43,217 nt of DNA, taken from NCBI GenBank assembly GCA_002633005.1, contig NMRA01000110.1, positions 937,915 through 981,131 of the forward strand, read 5' to 3'. The notes under the pieces were generated by a model. It saw nothing but the letters and a program-made list of their open reading frames with translations, was not told the DNA's origin and ran no database searches. The stretch comes from Phoronis australis (lineage: Eukaryota > Phoronida > Phoronidae). Both the position numbers and the translations under genes were made by a program. The first letter of the stretch is position 1. Every line of letters starts with the position of its first letter. Below, one piece after another: positions 31,701 to 43,083 of the stretch.

Positions 31701-34359
31701 TGGTCAGTTTCTCAGGCCTGGAACTTTGGAATTCCAGACGAAGAACAACGCTACAGTTGATATTACGTATCTCGTACAGAATGCATGGACCAACTTTGGC
31801 AAGACAGGGTAGGTGTTCTTTATATCACCAACATATGCACACTTGTTATTGAAAACATTTGTGTTACACTCTTGCTTCACTGCACAATCAACTACAACCA
31901 CGCACCTCTCAATTCCGCAACCAGGGCCCGGTCTCCAATCTCCGTACTCAGACTCGATTCATGCTCAAACTCACACTTTATACTCAACTCGAGTACAGAC
32001 TCAGTTTTGGTGTATTCAATGCCATACTCGAAAAATCAGTACTCGAAATTTCGAGCACGTACTCAGTTTTCGAGTGTACTCGAACTGAAGTGTATCTCAT
32101 ATATATTTCGAGTACGATTTTGAGTAAAAATTTGGAGTCTATGCTCAAATTTCAAGTTTGGTATGGCAGTGTGCTTGAAATCGTACTCGAAAATAAATAC
32201 GAGCCAGAGAACAAAATATCGAAAGGGAACCAAGAAACACAGCAAATCTAAAAAAATAAATCCTCTTACCGTATCTCAGCACTTCAATTTCAGTTCAGAG
32301 ATAATAGTTTTCATCTTAAATCTTCTTATTCTTCACCTTATTAACCCGCCGTATCACTGTATGTTATGGCCGCCATTCTACCTCTACAATTCCTGGCAAC
32401 AGGCGCATTGTAATCCCTTGTCGGCGAGTCATAACAAGCGTCGAAAGCAGTTGTGGGAAAAGTCGTGTGAGAAGTTTGTGCTGCCCTTATTTCGGTATGT
32501 GTGCCTACGTTTTGTAGGGTTTCCAAAAGACGAGGAGGGGAGGGAAGTTAAAAAAAGTTCGCTTCCCTGTCAGGTACATTTCTCATCATAACTTAGTCAT
32601 CTATAATTCCTCAATCCCCAAATGGAATTCCAGATTTTGTTTGCCGATTTCTAAGTAGACGTCTCGTCCCGTTCACTGCCACTGGTGAACTCTGAATGCC
32701 TGCACAAGTATTGTTTTTTAACTCACGTGCCAAATGTCAACTCACTTGATACATCCCGGTAAAATACAAAGATACAGTATCAAAGTTTGACATCAGCGTA
32801 GGCCTACACAGCAATGGGTTTTATGTCAAGACTAAATTAGCAACAGAGATGTGATGTGATAAGCTGTTACAAATTTCTTTTAAAAGACGTTTTCGGGACT
32901 GGGTGAGGAACTCAAGAAGTGAAGCTTAATAATTGCCAAATGTATCAACGAAATGACATAAGAATATTTATTGAAACTAAAAAATGAATAACAGTTACAG
33001 AACACTCAGAATTCCACGTTATAGACATACTGTAGTTGTAGCGACAGCAGACGATAATGTAGGCCTAGTTCTTGGGGTGGTCTATTCCAATAGGGAGCGA
33101 TGAGTCTACTCGAAATACGACATTAGATACGCTTTTTTGAGTACGACTCCAGTGAGCACGATTTTGAGTATGAAATCTCGAGTATGAGTATGAGTCTGAG
33201 TACGGAGATTGGAGACCGGGCCCAGGTATTCGATTTTTATCTGTACAATCTCTGGTGTTTCAGTAAGGACTAAGATTTTGTCGACGAACAGGGGTGGAAA
33301 ATAAGGGCAGTGAAATGTGTTGGTAAGTCTAATAATATGACAACAGGGAGAGATTTAGGCTTTAAAAGATTTCCCAATGACTCAATTTAACACAGACATG
33401 CCGCAGACGAATATTCGTGATCTGGTGGCCCACAATTAAGCGATTCGTCAACTTACGAACAAGCTGATAACCACACAACCTTGGGCCTTCGATAGTTTGT
33501 AAATCCCCTTCGACCTATACCTGACATGAAGAGTGTGGAATGTAAACAACGAAGTTAGATGAACTCTTCATATCGGCTCTGGTAGTGAACAAAGATGGTG
33601 TCTCCATCGAAGTGTAGACGCCCCATCATGAGATGTCGCTGGGGTATCCTCAGAGGGGGTGGTCACGACGAAACCAGTGGACAAAGGACTCGACCACACA
33701 ATAAGACCAATAACCCCTCAACTGAAAAGTGCAAAGTGAATGATAAAACGTGTCCTGCTAAACCGTGTCCTGCTTAACCGTGTCCTGTCGATTGATTTCA
33801 AGGCACTGAACTTATTGTGAGGCCACAATTTGGAGGCGTTGTGCGTCATACTCGGTATAAATAATTCGCGTGTTTTTCTCAAGCATCAACTGAGTAAATT
33901 TACAGTGTTTACACTCAAAATGGATCCATTTTCGTGACAGCGACAAGACAACGTGCCCAATGAATCGGGATTTCTTAAGACGGCCCGGGAACGATAATTC
34001 ATTTACCACTTTAGTATTGTTCAATGTCTCATCCTTACCGTAGAAATTGTTACTTGTACAGATAATGAGATAGCATGTTTTGGATTTATTACAGCCGATA
34101 AAACTCACATTGTCCTAAGCCATGTTATGCTACCGTTTTCAGAGACCCAAACCCTTTGGATCCCTGTAGACCGACGAGCACTACAACATGGCCAATGTTC
34201 AAAGACCAGGGAAACTACACGGGTCATTACTTGGAGTGGTCCAAGGATGATGCAGCAGGCTTAGCCACGCCCACTATAAAGGATCGTCTGCGTTCGGAAA
34301 GTGTCATGAAATTCTGGTTGGCCGACCTGCCAGCATACAAGGCATCCTGTGGAAACTAA
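22733..34359 (+). CDS. Secreted carboxylesterase/cholinesterase-family (type B) protein
   Basis: Three coding exons (22733-22793, 30377-31808, 34143-34359) join in phase (G|GT and GG|A) into 570 codons including the stop. This is the usual size for the alpha/beta-hydrolase type-B esterase family. Visible parts in order: a signal peptide of about 20 residues (exon 1); 'EDCLTLNVYVP'; the oxyanion-hole region as HPGG instead of HGGG; 'YRLGILGFL'; the nucleophile elbow G-Q-S-G-G with its serine; 'GVTYHDG', where the acid residue, normally Glu, is Asp; and 'QHGTDLSIVFG' with the catalytic His. Several N-x-S/T sequons fit secretion. No tryptophan occurs where cholinesterases keep their choline-binding one, so a general carboxylesterase, or a member with altered activity, is more likely than acetylcholinesterase. 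Confidence 0.9.
23026..23093 (+). repeat. Outer part of the left inverted arm
   Basis: About 68 bases matching the reverse complement of about 29755-29822, including CAACCTA and ATCAATTTAGA. Confidence 0.8.
23094..24590. mobile_element. Insertion splitting the left arm
   Basis: Absent from the corresponding right arm. Its two ends are weakly inverted: ACGCATG...ATGAACA near 23096 against the reverse complement near 24570-24585, and a shared TTTATCCACCTT near 23189 and 24522. This suggests a degenerate TIR element. An inverted partial copy of the outer arm near 23510-23570 (GTAGAACTACTC) adds to the nesting. The 78-codon frame at 23725-23961 is not recognised. Confidence 0.45.
24591..25013 (+). 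repeat. Inner part of the left inverted arm
   Basis: Clear match to the reverse complement of 29351-29740, e.g. TTTACACCAA...AAATCATCAAA and TTTATTTCGCT. Confidence 0.8.
25014..25014. other. Ambiguous base (N)
   Basis: The only N in the window. It falls where the left inverted arm stops matching the right arm. Confidence 0.95.
25559..25648 (+). pseudogene. P2X7-ballast-like N-terminal exon
   Basis: A 30-codon open run after a TTTTACAG acceptor reads 'GYQFEQEYSDGEILERR'. It is collinear with the 'GYMFEPEYNEAEYAQ' segment of the fragment at 9.4-9.6 kb. A GT at 25649 could be a donor, but the cysteine domain does not follow. Within 30 bases the sequence changes to an inverted THAP fragment, so the gene is cut short at a deletion junction. 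Confidence 0.55.
25675..25911 (-). pseudogene. THAP-domain fragment
   Basis: The minus-strand frame has 'ECRYVA', then 'LLPRESEMLRKWLILVKN', then 'YEAVKHHRVCG'. This lines up with 'VPLHRFPMDDTVRRTWLVRVKN' and 'YKAVENYRVCGKHF' of the 8.6-kb THAP protein, placing it in the same subfamily. The second cysteine of the first zinc pair is replaced. The frame stops right after VCG, losing the H-F part, exactly where it abuts the P2X7-like exon. A TTAA-flanked terminus lies about 130 bases upstream of its start, as expected for the N-terminal gene of such an element. Confidence 0.62.
25960..26042 (-). repeat. Right terminus of a nested Kolobok-like element
   Basis: Read inward from 26038: AGGAGAATGCCAGCC, with TTAA at 26039-26042. 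It agrees at 12 of 15 positions with the outer element's left end. No matching left end was found. Confidence 0.45.
26690..27790 (-). pseudogene. Non-LTR retrotransposon (CR1/jockey-like) reverse transcriptase, decayed
   Basis: Minus-strand blocks in order: 'VRSVFLDIASA' (RT motif with the first catalytic Asp), 'YINDLP' (about 27558 down), 'FLYDDNDTAIF' (the YADD region, altered), 'DLNKLYDWSCKWKMKL' (thumb-side block), 'LGHKLTF' and 'LRTLQYQAALAITGAH' (C-terminal connector). They lie in several frames with many stops. The endonuclease part is absent. The 83-codon frame at 26328-26579 and AT-rich sequence to about 26100 may be its tail. Confidence 0.72.
29173..29206 (+). repeat. (ACAGAA)n microsatellite
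   Basis: Nearly six copies of the hexamer. It encodes the Thr-Glu run in the 95-codon frame 29125-29412, which I do not take as a gene. Confidence 0.93.
29351..29822 (-). repeat. Right inverted arm of the intron-1 element
   Basis: About 472 bases, inverted partner of 23026-23093 plus 24591-25013, ending next to TTAA at 29823-29826. Confidence 0.8.
30377..31808 (+). CDS. Esterase coding exon 2 (catalytic core)
   Basis: Acceptor TTTAATTTCAG ends at 30376 and a GTAGGT donor begins at 31809. The exon is 1432 bases and open throughout. It carries the HPGG, G-Q-S-G-G, HDG and Q-H-G-T-D motifs, and so all the presumed catalytic residues. No ATG opens this exon; it is internal. Confidence 0.92.
31924..33223. 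mobile_element. 1.3-kb TIR element in esterase intron 2
   Basis: Ends begin GGGCCCGGTCTCC and match inverted for 32 bases without a difference (31924-31955 and 33192-33223). Next to each end lie many copies of TACTCGA / TCGAGTA variants (about 31990-32200 and 33105-33190), which look like subterminal binding motifs. The interior has no recognisable transposase. GGGCC termini occur in PIF/Harbinger-type elements, but no TWA duplication is visible, so the superfamily is open. Confidence 0.8.
34143..34359 (+). CDS. Esterase coding exon 3 (C-terminus)
   Basis: Acceptor ACCGTTTTCAG ends at 34142, and the phase is right to follow exon 2. It opens with 'DPNP' and then 'TTTWPMF', the familiar type-B esterase sequence after 'WTNFGKTG'. 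It ends 'FWLADLPAYKASCGN' and TAA. No GPI or membrane anchor is apparent. Confidence 0.9.
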
Positions 34360-34411
34360 GATGGCATTGTACAGTTAGACTGTAGCTGCAATCACTTTGC
34401 ACAGCCTAGAA

Positions 34412-34417
34412 AATAAA
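34412..34417 (+). terminator. Poly(A) signal of the esterase gene
   Basis: AATAAA, 53 bases after the stop codon. Confidence 0.65.
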
Positions 34418-35294
34418 TAGTAGGTTTGGCAGCAGTTTTGCGGTAGGTATTACATGTACATGTAGGGGAGGTGAATCTGTTGTTGTGCTTATGAACATGC
34501 TGGGGATGAGAAATGTTCGCTAGTTTGGCTGGAGAAAAAAAATTGTTTAAAATTGATAGAGGTCCTCTATAGCATTTTGAAAATACTAGTTAACGACTGA
34601 GGATCGACTTCAGCTGGCCCTAAGATACCTCAGAATTGTGAATGCGTTAGTTACATGGCAGCGCTTTTGTATCACTTTTTGGGGGAATCTAGCAATGGCA
34701 GGGAAGTGCTGAGTATGAGGTCATGAGTAAGGTCAAGATTGTGTTTTTGCCATTTTTCAGAGGCTGATTTCTCTGTTAGCAGGAATGAAAGGGGCAAAGG
34801 CAGCAGGCAAAACGAGGCTTATGTTATCATGCTTAGAGGTTTTAAGTGAAATTTCACACGACTTTTCATTTTCTGACTCTTTTGACAGCAGAGTTAAATA
34901 CATGTAAAGGCAACATATCCTGTGACGTGTGCTCTGCCAGGCAAAACCCTGTGAAAACTCAGTAGTGTAAAGTGCCTCTTAAATCAATGGGTCTAATGTA
35001 TGGTGTATTGTGGGAAATGTCAAATAAAATGGGAATGAGAAATCTTGAAATTGTGTCAGTTGTCAAATAATTACCTGAAGGTAAGTTCTTGTTGAACTTG
35101 TCGAGACTGAAATAACCACATTTTAGCAGCTGTTCACTGCCCCAGTACCTCGATTTACGAAGGATATATTGAGGTGTATATTGCTCCGTGGCATAATAAC
35201 TGCCAAGGAACACAGAAAAAAAGTCAATCTCATTCAAAACTGCAAACACAAAGCCTTAAAAAAGTAAATTCCACACTCTTGAGTCCACAGTAAC
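34418..35294. other. No recognisable gene
   Basis: 3' flank of the esterase gene. A 96-codon minus frame at 34959-35249 is unrecognised. Confidence 0.45.
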
Positions 35295-35766
35295 ACCATA
35301 GACTATAGTACATATACGTGGACCGCCAACTCTGTACATTTTCAGTGAAGGAAATCTTTGATCTTACGCATAAGCCACGACGTCATTATTCATCAGCGAG
35401 TTTTACTTCCGGCAAGTACGTCGTCTTCTAATCATGGCCGGCTGTTGTGTGGTCGGTTGTTCGACCAAACAGGCGAAATGTACAGGACTAAGTTTCCACA
35501 GCACTGATTTGCAGTTACATGAACAGTAGCATTGCAAAAAGCACTCACGATACCAACAGTTCTACTATGAAAAGACTTAGGACAGTGTTTCAATGTCGAA
35601 ATTATTTATTTTTCGTTATACTAGACAGTAAAGTAGATGTGAGAATTTCCCGTCACAATACACTAACCGGACACTGAAATTGTTAATTTATGAGGGTTGT
35701 GCCTCTTCTAGAGTATTTTTTCAAGAAAATGTCGCAGTTGCGAATCTGTTGTCTATAATCTATGGT
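35295..35766. mobile_element. Short inverted-repeat element carrying a THAP start
   Basis: ACCATAGACTATAG at 35295 matches the inverted ACCATAGATTATAG at 35766. Similarity continues inward for about 45 bases with gaps. The element is about 470 bp and contains the first part of a THAP frame, so it looks like a strongly deleted derivative of a THAP-bearing transposon. No target duplication was recognised. Confidence 0.5.
35434..35529 (+). pseudogene. THAP-domain N-terminal fragment
   Basis: 31 codons from ATG: 'MAGCCVVGCSTKQAK' holds the first zinc pair (C-x3-4-C), and 'GLSFH' is the next conserved THAP step. It then leaves the family and stops at TAG. The tryptophan and C-x2-H-F pair are missing. 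Confidence 0.5.
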
Positions 35767-37045
35767 AACGCATATAGCCTATGGAACACAAAGGGGTTAT
35801 AAACTAAACGACTTGGTTAAACAAAACACAACTTTTAAGTAATTAATTATCAATTAAAAGAGTGATAAAATCTGCATCTAAAAATCTCGGGGGGGGCTAT
35901 TGCGTAAATGAAAGGACGTCAATATCTTACAATCGACCGAACCAAACAATGCCTTTAGGACGATCGAAAACTCGCCGCGAAAACTTGGCCTTGACTTCAA
36001 GAAAAGAACTTGGGTACAATGTAGATGCACAGGAATTTAAACTATATCCTGTCCGAATTTCATGTTTGTAATCGAGAGTATAGTGCTCTTTTGGATTGGA
36101 GGAACAAGAGGCACTTTTTCGGAAGTTGGTTGCATGGCGGACAATCCTGCGCTAAAAATGTTTACAAAATGATTTATCAGCAATAATTCGTGACAAAAAG
36201 ATTACAAACTTACAAATAAAGACCAAGGTAACCTTTTTTTTAACAAAAACTGTCTTATAGTGAACTATTAAGTCTGAAATAGGGAAACTAACCGATATGT
36301 GTTTTACAGTACATGGAGGCAGATACGGAGCTCCGTGACCTACTGTTTAATTGTCCTCACTATTTTCATCATAATAGTCATAAAAACATAAACTCAATGA
36401 ACACTACAATCTAGGATCGTCACCCATTTCGTCATCTTCAAAGTGAAACCTGTTGTTAGACAATGGGTTCTGGAAAACATCGAATTTTAGTTAAAATGGA
36501 AAAAATAATTGAAACAAATTCATCATAATTCATGAAACTAATTTAAATCTAAATATTAATAAAAAGTTTGAATTAAAAACATATACATTACAAGTGTGAT
36601 AGTGTTTCAAAGAATTATCAGTGTTGGTGGTAATCTCCACTGAGTTGTTTTTTAAAAGCTTGTGATTCCTATAAAAATACTAATCGGCAGACGATTTTAT
36701 TTTATCAGTCAACGCCACTAAGACGGATACATCTTGTGTAAAAATCTTGGGTCGATCAGTGTTGCATCAGCTGAGACATAGCTGTGCGGCCTCAAAATAT
36801 GAGAAAATTGCAATACTTTGTTAACCTCGGAGCTTTCCATAACTTAAGCCAGAAATTTTGAACTTAGCGGCAGAGTTAATGATAATTTTTAATATGTCGA
36901 TGAAGCCAAAGACTTGCTTTATTTAAAAAAATAAAAACAAATGATTATCTTATGCCCTAAAACTTTTTTATTATGCATTGCATTTGAGCCATTTTCGACG
37001 ACTTCATTGCTGGTCCATCCCCGAATTCCCCTCCTTAAAAAATAA
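35767..37045. other. No recognisable gene
   Basis: AT-rich. Contains only a 69-codon frame at 35862-36071 with no known motif. Confidence 0.45.
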
Positions 37046-37305
37046 ATTGAACTTGCACTTTACTACTTTTTATCATCCAAACGGTTACTAAAATGCACAA
37101 CATGGTTAAAATCCGTGACATTGGGTTTATCACTCCTCTGGGCATTTTGCCTGCTGTGAACCCTACTTTACTCTTAAGAGTGCAGTACATTTCAGACCAG
37201 GCAAATATCCACACAGGGGTGATAAACCCTATGTGACGGATTTGGATCATATTATGCATTTTGTTTATTTTCTTATGGTAATTACTAAAATGCACTTTTA
37301 ACAAA
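37046..37305. mobile_element. Palindromic MITE
   Basis: 37092-37152 matches the reverse complement of 37193-37258 (shared GGGTTTATCAC and TTTGCCTG), and weaker similarity continues to the outer ends around TGCACTTT/TGCATTTT. It is about 260 bp without coding capacity. The 89-codon minus frame across it is a by-product. Confidence 0.7.
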
Positions 37306-40300
37306 TTCTATCGCGTTAGGTAGCTTAAAAGTCGGGTACCTCAGTCTTCACTAAAAATCACTATCAGAACTTACGCCAATAATCACAGTTTTTGTGACAT
37401 TGTAAGTAATTACAGAAGCTACTACGAAGTGAAATAGCTACTGTTTTGTATAAAGTCATTCATTGTCTTCGTAAAAATGAAAAATAAAAGTGTCAAGTTG
37501 CACCTTAAAATCCACATTTTGGGTTTAAAGTGTCATGAGGTCATGCAAGAAGAAAACATGGATAACTTTCCCAGGTTTGAATGAGTCAATCTCAGCTGAA
37601 GCCAAATTTTACACTTTGAAGCTTAATTGTGGGTTTGATCTATCTTAGTAGAATAGATATTTAGCATCAAAACGACCGGCAAACACATGTCTTCATATAG
37701 TATTGAGCAATTGTTCGCAGCCACCTCAGCCAAAGTGAGCACTTGTGATAATAGCTACTAGTCATCGAAAATGTTGAGTTTTGAGATTTAAAAGTGCTCA
37801 AATGGTTGTTAAATTATTGGGCTTATTTCTTAGCAAATAAAATTCAATAAAATAAGTATTTCTTTGTTTTTGTTTTTTTTTTACTGTGAATTACCATTTT
37901 GATGAAAAGCCCTTCAGGTGTCTCTGATGTCACTGAAGAAAAAATGGCTGATGAGGTGGATGAAGTAGGCCTAGTTAATATCACAGGCGCTCAAATTTCC
38001 CGATGACTCATCATACCATATATAAGAAACATAAAGGTTGGACACTAAAACTTTGCAGAGCCTAGGCTCCCAACTACAACTGTCCAAATCCAAATAAAAT
38101 CTGTGTGCTCCTTCCTCAGCCTGGTATTGCATAAACATTCGAAGCCTTATCTTTCTTTGATCCCATTAATTGTCCTCGTGAGTGGTGAATTGGCGATTGA
38201 ATTTCCAAAACAATCTCAAAACTCTGAACTCAAGGACTTAAAATAGTAAACATGGCGAATTTCAGTTGTGCTTCAACTTGTACATGTACGCCTGTCGTAC
38301 CTTGTAGGTGAAACTTCGAGTTTGAGCAAGCAACCTACATTTCAAATTCAATAATTCTAATTCAAAACTTAACTGATCGAAAATGTTGAATTTAGTATTT
38401 TAATGATTATTTGCAATTTTATTCCACTGACAGCTCATTTAAGCCCTTAACTTAAATTTTTATTGCATAAACTGGCATATCCTTTTTCTCATCTTGACAT
38501 CACGCACTTTTCTTGGTTGAAGCAGAACACACACTAGGCCAGGAAACGGAGTTCGTGCGAGTATTACAATGCGCGTGGCCGACGAGATAACTCAATGGCT
38601 TTGGCCAAAAGTGAAACCTTCATAAAAAATCACAGTACACAAAATACCTTTGCATATCAATACAGTATCAGGATAATTTATATTTGACACAAATATCTGA
38701 GTAGTTACATTAATTTGGCAATGACATTTTTAAAGTGCTCTCTGCTTCTCATGACCAAGTAGTCGGGGGATTGACGACGACAGGCGCGCGAAAATAGACT
38801 TTCTGATCTAGCTCGGGAGCGTCCGCCAAAAACCCAGATGTGCGAAGACCGTCTGCCATGAGGAATAACAGGCGTCCTCAGCTTCTGATCGTCCCCAATA
38901 CACTACATATAATACTACAAGGCATGACACTCCCGACGTGAAATTCCACGGGTGCTTCACTTCAGCCCTCCATAGCTAACATAATCTTAAATAAATTTAC
39001 ACAGAACAAGGTTACAACAAACCATTGGCAATTGTTCTTTCTTCCAATACCATTCACGGTGTCCTGTTCCGGCGACCTCATAAGAAATTCGCAGTCAAAG
39101 AACAAAAATGTTCACAAAAAGCCGAAACACTTCCATCTTGGACGGCTCGAGGTCAAGGACGGTACAGAAATTACCGATGAATTACGGATGGAGGGCGTTA
39201 TCGACATCGTGACTTTACGCGACAAACTGGCAATTTCCGTACTGTAGTACAGACACTTTCTGATAAGGTGAGACCGGGTCCAAATTCTCTTTGTTGAATA
39301 TAATTGCGATTTGACCGCACGACTGGTCCTGCTCAGTCACATTTTTTCTACTCTGGCTAGTACAAGGTCATGTTCTACCAGTGGTCTTGATTTATGAGGT
39401 ATTTACAGCATCTCAGACCGTTCTGTAGTGCGTTTAGCGTGACTGACTAAAGCCATTAACCTTTTGTGATCGCATTTGTTTGATGAAAACTATCTAAACG
39501 AACAGAAACGACATTTGTTCTTCATTTTGTCTTTAAGAACACAATAGCATTGAAACCAATCTTTAAACATAACAACTCTTACAAATTCAACTTCAAAGGG
39601 ATTGATTTCCATTTAATTGACCTGAATATGTAAAACAAATGATAATTGAAAAAACAAAAGGGCAACATATACAATTTTTGTATATCCTCAAACCTAATGT
39701 CCACTGACTCACTGAACAAATGTCATGGGGCTCAGTATTGATACTGTTCGCATCATTCACGCACAAAACAACTTGTTTTCATTTGAAAGAGATAAGGCTT
39801 TAATTCAAAGCAGATTTCTTGTTCAAATTTCTGTCGTTACAGTGTATGTCTGTAAAATCTGCCCATCATTTCCAGTACCGACAGTTCTGCAAGACAATAT
39901 CCCTTAAATGTAAAGATGAGGCAAGATATTTGTGCTCAGTCATCAAGATTTACTTTTTTGCTCAAAAAGGTTAAATAAAGTGTAAGCAACTGTGCATAGT
40001 CCAAAAGTATGTTTGCGTACAATAGAGTCCTACACGTGTATTTATCTGTTAACAATTCTTTACCCTGCGTTAAAAGCAAAAATTTTGGTGCATAGCATTT
40101 CAAACATTTATTTTCATGAAAATATTTGGAAAGAACGCAAACTAAAATGCTCTCTGTAATATCAGCGTAGAATGTGTAGTTGGAAAGTGCTCCCGTTAGA
40201 AATAAGCACTCAACAAATACGTGTATTTTTAATGACATGTAATTTCAGCTTAATTTCATCCACGTTAAAATATATGCAAAGGTTTATTAGCCTCGCATAT

Positions 40301-43077
40301 AAACTGTTATCATATGTACATGAAATTTACAATGCAAAGACCATCTACTGAATAGCGGGCATCCGTAGGCAGGTTATCTTCAAGTACCCCCTCATAACGT
40401 ACCTACACTTTGAAAACCAGGTTATTGCCCATTATTCAGAGGAAAAATTGATTCTCAAAATAGTGGGCACACTATATGTGACTATTGTTTTATTTTTGTC
40501 GTTTTAGTGTTTGAAGATACCAGAGTGCTGTAACAATGGTTTTTATGATCTTTATCAACACTGTAAACCCGTCCCTGTAATGAAGGAATTGCCATGAACG
40601 TCAAGCAGTCGCATATGTTTAATTCTAACTTCAGGTGTGCTTCGACTGCATAGTTTATTACCACACATAAGCAGCTGTTAAAAAGCTGTCGAATTTTATG
40701 TTGATTTGACTTGCACCTACCGATTTACTATCCCAGTACGTGTTTTTGCAACTAGACTTTTGAATATTAGACATGTATATATCTTACCTCTTTAAAATGT
40801 AAACGAAAAACGAAACCTAACTTAGAGTGGCAACTTGAAAAGGAAAAACAGAAGCAACGAAGGTAAAATTATTATCAACAACGGGAAAAACATTTGCACC
40901 GCTACTACAGAGATTGAGGAAAGCGATATGTTTTTGTAAATTTTCTATCAAGAAATTGGAAACCGGGTTTCGTGGAATAGTGTGTAACTTAACATTGTCC
41001 ACAAATCGACCTATGACAAACTAAAGTTGCCATGTAACCTGTGTCCTAGATCTGAATACTGCGTTTACATTTGGCAAGATGATACATGTATTCTTTTCTG
41101 AATCACCAACTTATTTTTAGCGCGCTTTATGAAAACGCAACTAATATGGCGAATTAGTTGAACAGTATTACCGTCACTCGAAAGATGATTTTTTTCAGAG
41201 TACTAACCCTTTGGAGTAAGAACAGACGCGAAACACCCAGTATTGTATTTTCACCCACAGTCTCGGAGGTCTGCATACAAAATGTCATGGTTGCAATTTT
41301 TACAAACATTGAAAGTGACTTCAAAACTCGGAATGAGGTATTATGGTTGACATTACAACCAATCCTAGCTTTGTGGTCGCTGTTTTCATGCATTGGCGTT
41401 AAACTCCGCGCGCTAGTGATCAGCCGGTTGTTTTCGTTGTTTCCAAAATAAATCTTTTTCCTATCACCAGCACATTTACAAAGTGTACAAAATAAAACGA
41501 TTTTCAATGAAAAGATGCGGATTGCTGATGAAGTGGTAGCAAAAAGTAATGCATAAATACTGCATGGGTAGAGTTGTGAGCTACTCATTGAATTTTTCCC
41601 GATTGTAAATCGTCTGCGGTCGTAACACGTCCAGCGTTGTAATTGAGTTTTCATACAATATCACTGTTTACGAGTTTCTTGGTTGTTATGAGTAAAAAAC
41701 ACGCTGTAATTAGAGTACGCAAGCATATTTGCATTAATGTACAACGCCGTTGATAATTCCACAAGAACACTTACATGTACATGTACATTGTTTTAGTATC
41801 ACGCAATTCTTTCAGTCTCCCTATGAGAAAGTTACTAAATTGCGGGTTTAATACTGGAGTGGCAATTAGAGTTACGAACAACAAACAGTTCGATGCTTGC
41901 TTGTGTAACAGAGCAAGTCTCCACTGAACCTCAAAATATGTATTTTCTCTCATCAGGCATTCGTTTCAGTTCAATTTGCACATGATAACGATCAACTTTC
42001 CATGAAAGCAAAAGAAGGGAAACACCCTTCTCCTAAGCCTGTCGCTAGCGAAGTGCCCGACACATACAGTCGCGCCCACATGCCCACGTAACAAAGGCGC
42101 ACTGAGACGCAACAAAGACATTAGCATAAGAATAACTGAACATTTGTAACTAAATAAGAATAACAATAAGCGTAAAGTTACGAACGTCCCGTCACAGTTA
42201 TATCCGAGCATGCCATCCTTCAAAGCTAATAATGCCAAAAGCCTTCTCAATCTTTGACAATGTTGGCATGCTTGAAAACATACGTTTGTGTAATAGCTCT
42301 GTTACGGTCAACTGTTCACGTAGCGATGACAACAGTTCAAGAAACAGCGTAGAAACCTTAGTATTGTATTAAAAGCAAAAAAATTTTTTGAGCTGTAATA
42401 TAGCAGATACGTTGCTGGAGATTTTTTTCGTGAGGAACTTGCGACTAGATTCTCCCTTGGGCCACCTACGCATTGGACGTACCACGGCTTTCTTCTTCTT
42501 TCCAATAAAACTGAAGAGGAAATAATATCGATTTACATAATCTCTAGCCCGAGGAACGCAACTGTTCATTTGTACAATTGGTACAAATTAGTCGCACGCA
42601 GAACGTATTAGCATAAGTGAACTACCATTTGTTGTGTAAGAAAATGGTATGCAAGACAACAAGGCGCTCTCCAGTTGTTCGATTGCAATGTAAAGGCGAT
42701 TTCCGATGAAAAAAATGTAAAATTTACGCAAAATGGCCGCTGTTAGTCGGGATGTCCTGAGTCTTAGAACGCACATGCCAACAGTACTGGCATTTTCGAT
42801 TTTAAGCTCTGACACGTTTACAATCGGCAGCAATACGTCCTAAAACTCTGATATTACTAAAGTAATGTTTTAGAATTACACATTAAGCTGCTTTCATGAG
42901 GTCCCAGATCAACCACTCGCTGGTTCCCTGCGTGCCGCTAGGTGGTCGGTAGCCAGCACGCAGGTCTCACTTAATTTTCCTCGTTAAATTTCTTACATCG
43001 GCGTTTCTGATTGGCTAGTTGAATTCTCAACTGGCGACGCTTTACGCAAACAAACTGGCATGCCTGATGGACTGAAG
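37306..43077. other. No recognisable gene
   Basis: AT-rich intergenic or intronic DNA. Frames noted but not assigned: 71 codons at 39032-39247 (+), whose second half has a coding-like mix of charged residues; and 166 codons at 41154-41654 (-), the longest unassigned frame in the window, overlapped by a 97-codon frame on +. Neither has a start context, splice sites or motif that I can use. Confidence 0.4.
42927..42964. other. Stable hairpin
   Basis: CCTGCGTGC (42927-42935) pairs with GCACGCAGG (42956-42964), with an inner GCTA/TAGC pair. It lies about 115 bases before a TATA-like motif. The role is unknown. Confidence 0.5.
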
Positions 43078-43083
43078 TATAAA
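43078..43083 (+). promoter_or_regulatory. Possible TATA box
   Basis: TATAAA in a less AT-rich setting near the right edge. If real, its gene begins beyond or just inside the end of the window. Confidence 0.25.

Noticed and set aside
32500-32560. 'GFPKDEE' on + resembling a THAP segment
   Set aside because: Isolated, in the wrong order relative to the tryptophan, and without zinc ligands.
41154-41654. 166-codon minus-strand frame with hydrophobic stretches, considered as a receptor fragment
   Set aside because: No receptor motif, no splice context, and the opposite strand is also open over much of it.
42300-42520. Minus-strand resemblance to a Harbinger transposase start (R-R-K-x-W-Y-V with R-P in another frame)
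   Set aside because: Needs a frameshift after a very short match, and the following residues do not fit the family convincingly.
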